A stretch of DNA of 5,203 nt, from assembly GCA_016763665.1 (NCBI GenBank), contig JAESTI010000344.1, positions 1 to 5,203 of the forward strand. Reading direction: 5' to 3'. Below the pieces are notes generated by a model that did no database searches, had not been told where the DNA came from, and worked only from the letters and a program-made list of their open reading frames with translations. Shown piece by piece: positions 1-5,203 of this stretch. Within the stretch, counting starts at the first letter, position 1. Each line of letters starts with the position of its first letter. The stretch is from Bacteroidia bacterium. Lineage in GTDB: Bacteria; Bacteroidota; Bacteroidia; Flavobacteriales; NORP286. A program made the position numbers and the translations under genes.

Positions 1-1944
1 AACACTATTGCTGTCTATTGTCCGGATTCTTTGAATCACTCCATCAGTATGTCGGTAATAAATACTGGCAGTAAGGGTTGAGTTATCCCAATACTTTACA
101 TCTCCAAATTCAAATGAGTGAGTATATTCAGGGTTTAGATCAGGGTTACCTACCCATAAGTTTAATGGATTAGCGTAACTCCAGAATGGGTTTAAATTCC
201 AAAAGCCTGGTCTTCTTATTCTTCTACTATAACTTAATTGAAGTTTATTATTTCCTTTCATGCCCTTGGTAAAATGTGCACTTGGGAAAAATCCCAAGTA
301 ATTCTTGTTAGAGCTTAACGAAGATTCAGTAAGCATTGTAGAAATATCAGTAAATTCGGTTCTTAGTCCGATCTGATAACTCAACTTTTTCCATTTGTTG
401 CTGATCATCGCATAACCTGCATGAATAGTTTCAGAATAAATAAAGTGATTGCTAATATTGGCAAGGTTTTGCCAGCTTAACGTAGAATCGTTGTATTCTT
501 CAATATCATAATCTTTGTCAATGTTTTTAAAACTGCTTTTATAGCCAGATTCAAACTTTCCATTCTCCTTAAAGGGATGAGAATAATCCGCCTGGATCAA
601 ACCTGAGGACTGGCCTTCTATTGTTAATACTCTTTGGCTCAAGGGAAAAAGATCACTTGGCGTTAGATCTACATTCAAATAGTTTTCAGATATACTTTCG
701 TTCTCATCTTCATTACTATTTGAATATTGAGCATCCATAGTAAGATATCTACCTTTTTTCTTAAATAACTTTTTATATCCAAAAGCATATTCCATGGCTT
801 TATCAACTTCATCTTTATCGGAATCTCTGTAGTAAGCATCAGTTATATTGCTTTTGGCATCATAATTACGATAATCTGTATGCCTGGTATTATTACCATC
901 AGTTAATTTATATAATCCTGAAATAGTAATGGTATTTAGATCATTTAAAAAATAATCAAACCCAAATCTGGAAGAATTTGTTAGTCCTGCCCTTGTAAAA
1001 TTCCCGTTTTGGTCATTAACAATAATAGAATTATCTGAAGTAATTTCTCTATGGCTGATAGCAATACCCGGGCTTGCTCTATAGCTTAGATTTTGCGTTC
1101 CAAAAAAATTAAATTTTCTTATTTTATAATTCCAGGTAATTGAAGCAGAATGTTTATGAGGCATTGCAGTTGTTAGAGATATTAAACCATTAAATCCTTT
1201 CCTCTTTTCTTTCTTTAGAATGATATTGATGATACCTGCCATCCCTTCCGCATCATACTTTACTGATGGGTTTGTAATTACTTCAATACTTTGAATGGTG
1301 TTTGCAGGAATTTGTTCCAGAGCTTCATTGGTGCTGATCCCCGTAAGTCCTGATGGTTTCCCATCGATCAAAATTCGCACATTATTGCTTCCCCTTAAAC
1401 TTACATTTCCATCCATGTCAACTTGTACTGATGGAATATTTTGCAATACATTCTGCGCAGAACCGCCAATATTGTTCAAGTCTTTATCTACATTAAACAC
1501 TTTCTTATCTAATCCAACCTGTACCTGATTTCTGTCTTCAGCAATTTCTATTTCTGATAAAGCATGCGCAGATATTTTGATGGAGGTTTCTCCCAAATCA
1601 AGATATGGGCTTTTCTGATTTAGAAACACGTTGGACCTGTATTGAGTTTCATAGGAAATAAATTCAATCTTCATGAAAAACGTTCCAGCACGTGACTCAA
1701 TTTTATACTTTCCATCTGCACCTGTTATTGCACCCGAAACTAAAGAAGAATCTTGCATATTGAACAGGGAAATTGATGCATACTCAATTGGCTGGCCGCT
1801 TTCGGCATCTTTTACAACACCTACAATTTTACCTTTGGGTATATCTCCTGGGGTCCAATTACCTCCTCCATGACCACCATGTTGACCCTGAGCAAAGACA
1901 ACTTGTATAATTAATATGAAAGCAGATAGAAATTTCAATTTCAT
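1..1944 (-). CDS. Outer-membrane beta-barrel protein, TonB-dependent receptor type (C-terminus cut by window edge)
   Basis: An uninterrupted 648-codon frame runs from ATG at 1944 to the left edge. Residues 1-18 form a signal peptide (MKLK, then a hydrophobic core ending VVFA, with cleavage likely before Gln19). A His/Gly-rich stub follows (about 20-28). Residues 38-125 resemble a carboxypeptidase-regulatory-like beta-sandwich (KIVGVVKDAESGQPIEYASI, DGKYKI). Residues 140-247 are a plug domain, with NIPSV, the VSLRGSNNVRILIDGKP stretch and IEVITNPSVKYDAEGMAGII. The rest is amphipathic barrel sequence, including RRIRRPGFWNLNPF and VGNPDLNPEYTHSFEFG near the truncated end, which are hallmarks of the Bacteroidota 'outer membrane beta-barrel family' (OMP_b-brl_3 type). 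Relatives run to roughly 750-850 residues, so 100-200 are probably missing. I see no TonB box. No SusD-like partner is visible, but the region downstream of the gene lies outside the window. The cargo cannot be named; some relatives may be structural or adhesin-like rather than transporters. Confidence 0.93.
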   Translation of the reverse strand, partial: MKLKFLSAFILIIQVVFAQGQHGGHGGGNWTPGDIPKGKIVGVVKDAESGQPIEYASISLFNMQDSSLVSGAITGADGKYKIESRAGTFFMKIEFISYETQYRSNVFLNQKSPYLDLGETSIKISAHALSEIEIAEDRNQVQVGLDKKVFNVDKDLNNIGGSAQNVLQNIPSVQVDMDGNVSLRGSNNVRILIDGKPSGLTGISTNEALEQIPANTIQSIEVITNPSVKYDAEGMAGIINIILKKEKRKGFNGLISLTTAMPHKHSASITWNYKIRKFNFFGTQNLSYRASPGIAISHREITSDNSIIVNDQNGNFTRAGLTNSSRFGFDYFLNDLNTITISGLYKLTDGNNTRHTDYRNYDAKSNITDAYYRDSDKDEVDKAMEYAFGYKKLFKKKGRYLTMDAQYSNSNEDENESISENYLNVDLTPSDLFPLSQRVLTIEGQSSGLIQADYSHPFKENGKFESGYKSSFKNIDKDYDIEEYNDSTLSWQNLANISNHFIYSETIHAGYAMISNKWKKLSYQIGLRTEFTDISTMLTESSLSSNKNYLGFFPSAHFTKGMKGNNKLQLSYSRRIRRPGFWNLNPFWSYANPLNLWVGNPDLNPEYTHSFEFGDVKYWDNSTLTASIYYRHTDGVIQRIRTIDSNSV

Positions 1945-1987
1945 GCCGCAAACATACAGCTTTACAACAATAACTGACATTAGCGTG

Positions 1988-2001
1988 TTGTTATTTAACA
2001 A
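1988..2001. promoter_or_regulatory. Short perfect dyad upstream of the barrel gene, possible operator
   Basis: TTGTTA and TAACAA are separated by two bases, forming a 14-bp perfect dyad centred about 50 bases upstream of the outer-membrane protein start at 1944. Its size and place would suit an operator. The region is AT-rich, so chance is a real alternative. I found no convincing Bacteroidota -33/-7 promoter pair (TTG and TAnnTTTG at proper spacing) beside it. Confidence 0.2.
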
Positions 2002-2043
2002 AGTTTAACACTGGAAATAATCACAGTGGAACTCCTATTTGCT

Positions 2044-2059
2044 AAGGTGATAGCACCTT
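2044..2059 (-). terminator. Hairpin downstream of the SPFH/RHH pair, weak terminator candidate
   Basis: AAGGTG-CTAT-CACCTT (minus strand) is a perfect 6-bp stem with a 4-base loop. It begins about 42 bases after the stop of the ribbon-helix-helix gene. It sits where a terminator would be expected, between that gene and the barrel gene on the same strand. No T-run follows on either strand, so it is not a canonical intrinsic terminator. It may instead stabilise the 3' end or be incidental. Confidence 0.33.
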
Positions 2060-2100
2060 CGATGGGAACATAGCCGTTGGTACCAAGTAAAAGAATGGAA

Positions 2101-2265
2101 TTACTTTCCTTTTGTTTTCTTTAATCTTCCTGCGCTTTTCAAACTCTTACTTATAACCCACTCCAACTGGCCATTGGTGCTCCTAAACTCATCAGCAGCC
2201 CATTTCTCAATAGCCTTTAACAACTCAGGATCAATCCTGAGTACAAACGCTTTTTTATCGCTCAT
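2101..2265 (-). CDS. Small Arc-like ribbon-helix-helix (RHH) DNA-binding protein, 54 aa
   Basis: ATG at 2265 to TAA at 2103-2101 encodes a complete 54-residue protein. Residues 4-12 (KKAFVLRID) fit the RHH beta-strand that pairs between two subunits and inserts into the DNA major groove. Residues 13-28 (PELLKAIEKWAADEFR) fit helix A, and 29-45 (STNGQLEWVISKSLKSA) fit helix B. A basic tail (GRLKKTKGK) closes the chain. This is a whole minimal RHH fold of the Arc/CopG/MetJ type, which works as a dimer. It starts 3 bases after the stop of the SPFH gene, so the two are almost certainly co-transcribed and perhaps translationally coupled; no separate ribosome-binding site fits in the gap. Likely roles, by inference, are an autorepressor of the pair or a DNA- or protein-binding partner of the SPFH protein. 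No toxin gene of the usual antitoxin layout is beside it. The fold call is firm; the function is not. Confidence 0.88.
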   Translation of the reverse strand: MSDKKAFVLRIDPELLKAIEKWAADEFRSTNGQLEWVISKSLKSAGRLKKTKGK

Positions 2266-2268
2266 TTG

Positions 2269-3123
2269 TTATTGATGCAAGGTACCTGTGTTGATTACCG
2301 GGGTTGCATCTTTGTCACCACAAAGTACAACCATAAGGTTACTTACCATTGATGCTTTTTTCTCATCATCAAATTCGATTATCTGTTTGGCCGATAGCTG
2401 AGTTAACGCCATCTCTACCATACCTACAGCTCCTTCTACTATCTTTATTCTTGCTGCAACAATTGCTGTAGCCTGCTGTCGCCTTAACATAGCATTGGCA
2501 ATTTCAGGAGCATAAGCAAGGTAACCTATGCGCGCTTCCATTACATGAATACCTGCTATTTGCAATCTTTTTACAAGCTCCTTTTCCAGATCTTCATTTA
2601 CCTCCTGAAAACCGGATCTTAAAGTAATCTCCACTTGTTCATCATCAAAGTTGTCATAGGAATAACTTCCGGCCAGTTTTCTGACCGCAGCATCTGTTTG
2701 TATAACCACAAAATTCTCATAATGATCCACGTCAAATGCCGATTTGTATGTATCGTTCACTTGCCAAACCAGGATCACATTGATCATAATTGGATTACCG
2801 ATCTTGTCGTTTACCTTGACACGATCACTGTTGAAATTCCTGGCTCGCAGTGAAATGCGTTGCTGCGAGTAAAAGGGATTGATCCAAAAGAAACCATTTT
2901 CCTTTACGGTTCCCTTGTAGGCTCCAAACAGAACCATCACTTTAGAACTATTTGGGTTTACAATGAAAAATCCTATACCAATAAAAACGAGTATTGGAAA
3001 TATAAGGGCGATTAATGGATCCCTTATAATTGTTAGTCCGGAGATGGCTATACCTAGTAAAACGAATGATACTGCCAACATCATGTAACCGGATACGGGC
3101 TTAATAATGTGCTCTGCTTTCAT
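2269..3123 (-). CDS. Membrane-anchored SPFH/band-7 (stomatin-prohibitin-like) protein
   Basis: A complete 284-residue frame starts at ATG 3123, after an A-rich leader without a Shine-Dalgarno site. Two hydrophobic helices (about 13-31 and 36-55) form an N-terminal membrane anchor. An SPFH domain follows at about 57-215, opening VNPNSSKVMVLFGAYKGTVK and containing GFFWINPF, an IMINVILVWQV strand typical of the family core, and the IAGIHVMEARIGYLAYAPEI stretch. A C-terminal helical part (216-268; RRQQATAIVAARIKIVEGA, then TQLSAKQIIEFDDEKKASM) probably drives oligomerisation. SPFH proteins assemble into rings or cages that organise inner-membrane domains and often restrain membrane proteases such as FtsH. 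I see no protease motif and no NfeD partner gene beside it, so calling it a 'protease subunit' is not justified. It lies directly upstream of a tiny RHH gene (3-base gap). An intrinsic terminator upstream separates it from the TPR gene, so it should have its own promoter. Confidence 0.93.
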   Translation of the reverse strand: MKAEHIIKPVSGYMMLAVSFVLLGIAISGLTIIRDPLIALIFPILVFIGIGFFIVNPNSSKVMVLFGAYKGTVKENGFFWINPFYSQQRISLRARNFNSDRVKVNDKIGNPIMINVILVWQVNDTYKSAFDVDHYENFVVIQTDAAVRKLAGSYSYDNFDDEQVEITLRSGFQEVNEDLEKELVKRLQIAGIHVMEARIGYLAYAPEIANAMLRRQQATAIVAARIKIVEGAVGMVEMALTQLSAKQIIEFDDEKKASMVSNLMVVLCGDKDATPVINTGTLHQ

Positions 3124-3130
3124 AATTTTT

Positions 3131-3177
3131 ATTTATTTAGTGATATTAATTTGATATCATAATAATACTAAATAAAT
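3131..3177. promoter_or_regulatory. Inverted repeats in the SPFH leader, candidate operator or promoter region
   Basis: ATTTATTTAGT (3131-3141) and ACTAAATAAAT (3167-3177) are perfect 11-bp inverted arms, 25 bases apart. Between them TGATAT/ATATCA (3141-3146 and 3154-3159) make a second dyad with a 7-base spacer. The block ends 8 bases before the SPFH start codon. A possible minus-strand promoter overlaps it: TTTG at 3191-3188, then 20 bases, then TATTATTA at 3167-3160. The second box matches the Bacteroidota TAnnTTTG consensus only partly. The block could be an operator, perhaps for the RHH protein, or a leader-RNA structure if transcription starts further upstream. High AT content makes chance repeats more likely. 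Confidence 0.3.
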
Positions 3178-3199
3178 TTTAATTTTCCAAATATTTTAT

Positions 3200-3226
3200 A
3201 AAAAAATTTATTCCTTAGCGGAATAA
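3200..3226 (-). terminator. Intrinsic terminator of the TPR gene
   Basis: On the minus strand TTATTCC-GCTAA-GGAATAA forms a perfect 7-bp stem with a 5-base loop. It is followed after one A by seven Ts (3206-3200). The hairpin begins 51 bases past the TAG stop of the TPR gene at 3278. The T-run lies on the minus-strand side only, so it acts in the direction of the TPR gene and separates it from the SPFH/RHH unit. Confidence 0.8.
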
Positions 3227-3277
3227 GTGCAGTAGTGCCATCTTGAGGAATGCTAAAACAGCAAAAAAATTAATAAA

Positions 3278-5203
3278 CTACAACTCCTCAACATCCTTCC
3301 TAAACTGCTCCATTCTTATCCTGATCTTTTTTCTTTGGGCTTTGATGATGCGCTTTTTGAGATTTGATTCAAAGAAAGAGTGCAATGGGAAAATGGCCCC
3401 TGCGAGTGCTGCATTTATGGCAAGTTTAATTGCCGGTTCGGAAGTAAATGCTTCTATATAAGGATCAAGATAAACAAGCAGAAACTCAAACAGCAATAAG
3501 AAAGTAAAGAATACTAATCCCTCAGCTACTTTTACTGGAATATGCAACCAACCACTAAAACCCACTACAATTAGTATTAGGATGATAAAAATGAATGCCC
3601 CTGAGTATTGCAGATTATCTCTTCGTGCAATACTCTCGGCTTGAATTAAGGCTTGTTGTAATTCTATTTGTTTGCGTTCTGCTTCTGCTTTTTCAAATTC
3701 ATACTTCGCCTCCAGTTTGCCTATTGCTTTGGACGTTTCTTCATTGAAGAGGCTGTCTTTAGCAGTATTATATTGCATATAGTAATGGTAGGCGTTGTCA
3801 TATTCATGAGTTTTCTCATAAATCTTGGATAATTTCAATGCAATTTTTTTTACTCCTATTATTGAGTTACTCTTTTGAGAAAGGGAATAGGCTTTTACAA
3901 GACTACTTTCCGCTAATTTCAGTTTTCCTAAGGTTGCATATGTATCTGATAAATTTGACAACGTAGCAATTAGTTGCCCCTTATCATCATTCATTGCGCT
4001 AATTTCAATGCACTCCTTATATGTTTTTATTGCTATATCAATTTCCCCTTGCAGCATATACAGTGTAGCTATATTATGAGATAGTCCAACTGCAAACATC
4101 ATATTGTTAGACGAAAGTTGTATATCCCTAAGTATCTGAAAATATTCTATTGCTTTAGCAAAACTGTCCTGAGACATAAGACATATGCCTAGAAAGTTTA
4201 ATGATCTCTTAATCCCATCCTTATCTTCATTTCTCATAGCAATCTTATATGCTCGATTGTGATACTTCAAAGAGCTATCGTAATCTCTTGTTCCAAGATG
4301 GGCTAACCCTATTTTATTAAAACAGCTTACAATTCCAGCAGAATCATCCAACTCTTTAAAGAATTTAAGCGCTTTAAGATAATAGTTCATAGCTAAGTCT
4401 TGATTTCCTAAATCCTTGTATGTATTTCCTAATGATATATGTTGTTTGGCAATGAGGTTAATACTTTCAATTTTCTTACCTAAATCTTCTAGAATTCTCA
4501 ATGATTTAAATTTATACTCCAAAGCATTTTTATGTTCTCCCTGTGTGCTATTTATCCTACCAATAAAATTCAAAGTTCTACTAACCTGGTTGTGGTTTGA
4601 ATCAAGTTGATACACTTGAATTGCCTGGAGGCAATATTGTTTGGCCCCTTCATAATTGCCATCATTATCGTGTGCATGAGCAAGACTTAAAAGGCTTTCT
4701 GCTTTACCCTTATTAAAGCCTATTTTATTAGATAGTTCCAGAGACTGTAATCCATAAGTAAAGGCATCTTGAGATGAAGCTTTCATGTGTATTTCTGTAA
4801 TTGCCAGTAAGATTAAAACCTTGATTGAATCTGATTTAGCTTCAACAAATTGTTGTTCTAAAGAATCTAATGCATTCATTTTCGCTCCACTATCGGCAAT
4901 TGAATATGCACGCCCATTAGCAACTAAAGGAGAAAAACTATTAATCGTTACCAACCCAATTAACATCATTCCTTTAACTCCACTACTCCATTTCTTTCTT
5001 TTATTTCGGGTGGCTCGCTTTGTTAATTTGTTTTCAAACAACTGATGTAACGGAAAGATAAGTCCTGCAAGACAGGCATTAATAATGAGCTTATATATTG
5101 GTTCGCCTCCTGTGTATTGTTCAATTTGGGGATCAAGTAATACAAGTACAAATTCAAAGAGCAGCAGGAATGAAAAAAATACAAAACCCTCAACAACTTT
5201 AAC
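3278..5203 (-). CDS. TPR protein with C-terminal membrane hairpin, in-frame with the tail of an upstream paralog (5' end beyond window)
   Basis: The frame is open from the right edge to TAG at 3278 (641 codons; residue 1 is the codon at 5203). Residues 1-64 hold two membrane helices (about 7-23 and 37-55) and a basic stretch (62-71, KRATRNKRKK). At 79 lies MM plus a hydrophobic signal-like run ending near NGRA. About eight TPRs with a 40-residue period follow (about 168-485), preceded by a degenerate helical pair. Next come a charged coiled coil (about 485-530; AKYEFEKAEAERKQIEL), membrane helices at about 535-551, 561-577 and 587-606, and a basic C-terminal tail. By the positive-inside rule the TPRs are periplasmic and the tail cytosolic. 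TPRs bind protein partners; no kinase, cyclase or HTH output domain is present, unlike many Bacteroidota TPR sensors, so the function is unknown. A separate gene could start at ATG 4969 (563 residues), but no stop separates it from the upstream module. An apparent TTG start at 5041 falls inside the upstream homologous module and is unlikely. Confidence 0.82.
   Translation of the reverse strand, partial: VKVVEGFVFFSFLLLFEFVLVLLDPQIEQYTGGEPIYKLIINACLAGLIFPLHQLFENKLTKRATRNKRKKWSSGVKGMMLIGLVTINSFSPLVANGRAYSIADSGAKMNALDSLEQQFVEAKSDSIKVLILLAITEIHMKASSQDAFTYGLQSLELSNKIGFNKGKAESLLSLAHAHDNDGNYEGAKQYCLQAIQVYQLDSNHNQVSRTLNFIGRINSTQGEHKNALEYKFKSLRILEDLGKKIESINLIAKQHISLGNTYKDLGNQDLAMNYYLKALKFFKELDDSAGIVSCFNKIGLAHLGTRDYDSSLKYHNRAYKIAMRNEDKDGIKRSLNFLGICLMSQDSFAKAIEYFQILRDIQLSSNNMMFAVGLSHNIATLYMLQGEIDIAIKTYKECIEISAMNDDKGQLIATLSNLSDTYATLGKLKLAESSLVKAYSLSQKSNSIIGVKKIALKLSKIYEKTHEYDNAYHYYMQYNTAKDSLFNEETSKAIGKLEAKYEFEKAEAERKQIELQQALIQAESIARRDNLQYSGAFIFIILILIVVGFSGWLHIPVKVAEGLVFFTFLLLFEFLLVYLDPYIEAFTSEPAIKLAINAALAGAIFPLHSFFESNLKKRIIKAQRKKIRIRMEQFRKDVEEL
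3347..3535 (-). repeat. Membrane-hairpin module, downstream copy (protein-level repeat)
   Basis: These 63 codons at the end of the TPR protein run from VKVAEGLVFFTF to NLKKRI: helix, short DPYIEAFTSEP loop, helix ending AGAIFPLH, basic tail. They align with one single-residue gap to the upstream copy at 5012-5203, with about 43 of 64 positions identical by my hand alignment. At DNA level the copies differ widely at third codon positions, so the duplication is old. Confidence 0.85.
5012..5203 (-). repeat. Membrane-hairpin module, upstream copy (tail of a paralogous TPR protein, cut by window edge)
   Basis: These 64 codons run from VKVVEGFVFFSF to KLTKRA. They match the C-terminal module at 3347-3535 residue for residue, including LLLFEF, LDP-x-IE, INA-x-LAG-x-IFPLH and the basic KR that follows. 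In the downstream protein this module marks the very end of the chain, so the upstream copy is best read as the end of a preceding paralogous gene. In this sequence, however, its frame continues into the TPR gene without a stop. It contains no ATG in frame. Confidence 0.85.

Noticed and set aside
1295..1873. Plus-strand open frames at 1295-1528 and 1673-1873
   Set aside because: They lie opposite the plug and N-terminal domains of the barrel gene, whose minus-strand frame has clear family motifs; the plus-strand translations show no domain.
1949..1956. TATGTTTG, a perfect match to the Bacteroidota -7 box TAnnTTTG
   Set aside because: It ends only 4 bases before the ATG at 1944, so a transcript would start at or inside the start codon. 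No TTG lies at the required upstream spacing.
2101..2265. RHH protein as the antitoxin of a toxin-antitoxin pair
   Set aside because: The only close partner is a large SPFH membrane protein; no small RelE, MazF, HicA or similar toxin frame is adjacent.
2635..2853. Plus-strand open frame within the SPFH gene
   Set aside because: It is antisense to the conserved SPFH core and its translation shows no recognisable fold.
3243..3461. Plus-strand open frame across the end of the TPR gene
   Set aside because: It is antisense to the membrane hairpin and basic tail. Its hydrophobic stretch is a by-product of the opposing membrane codons.
4991..5005. Programmed ribosomal frameshift in the A-rich tract joining two genes
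   Set aside because: The frame is already continuous without shifting, and no heptameric slippery sequence such as AAAAAAG is present.
5039..5041. TTG at 5041 as the start codon of the TPR gene
   Set aside because: Codons upstream of it remain open and encode a segment homologous to a known part of the same protein, so coding clearly continues past it.
4416..5045. Plus-strand open frames at 4416-4610 and 4785-5045
   Set aside because: They are shadows of the TPR coding region on the minus strand, with no domain of their own.

Overview
The window looks like an ordinary chromosomal stretch from a Bacteroidota bacterium (Cytophagales-like is my guess). It is AT-rich. It encodes a carboxypeptidase-regulatory-like/plug/barrel outer-membrane protein and a TPR protein with the coiled-coil plus membrane-helix ending common in that phylum. 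Its start codons follow A-rich leaders rather than clear Shine-Dalgarno sites. Every gene I can support lies on the minus strand. I saw no tRNA, rRNA, CRISPR array or insertion sequence.

Read in the direction of transcription (high to low coordinates), the layout is as follows. (1) 5203-3278: an open frame that enters from beyond the right edge. Its first 64 codons encode a two-helix membrane module homologous to the module at the end of the same frame. It then runs without a stop into a signal-peptide-like segment, about eight TPRs, a coiled coil, three membrane helices and a basic tail. This looks like the end of one TPR-membrane protein joined in frame to a complete paralog. (2) 3277-3124: a 154-bp intergenic region with a convincing intrinsic terminator (3226-3200) for the TPR gene and a set of inverted repeats just upstream of the next gene. 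(3) 3123-2269 and 2265-2101: a tight two-gene unit with 3 bases between genes, encoding a membrane-anchored SPFH/band-7 protein and a 54-residue Arc-like ribbon-helix-helix protein. (4) 2100-1945: a 156-bp intergenic region holding two short dyads. (5) 1944-1: the N-terminal 648 residues of an outer-membrane beta-barrel protein of the TonB-dependent-receptor type, cut by the left edge.

The three units appear to be independent transcription units that share an envelope location: a periplasmic TPR protein anchored in the inner membrane, an inner-membrane SPFH scaffold with a possible DNA-binding partner, and an outer-membrane barrel. Nothing in the sequence ties them into one pathway. The most interesting points are the in-frame fusion of tandem TPR-membrane paralogs, the conserved membrane hairpin they share, and the SPFH/ribbon-helix-helix pair.
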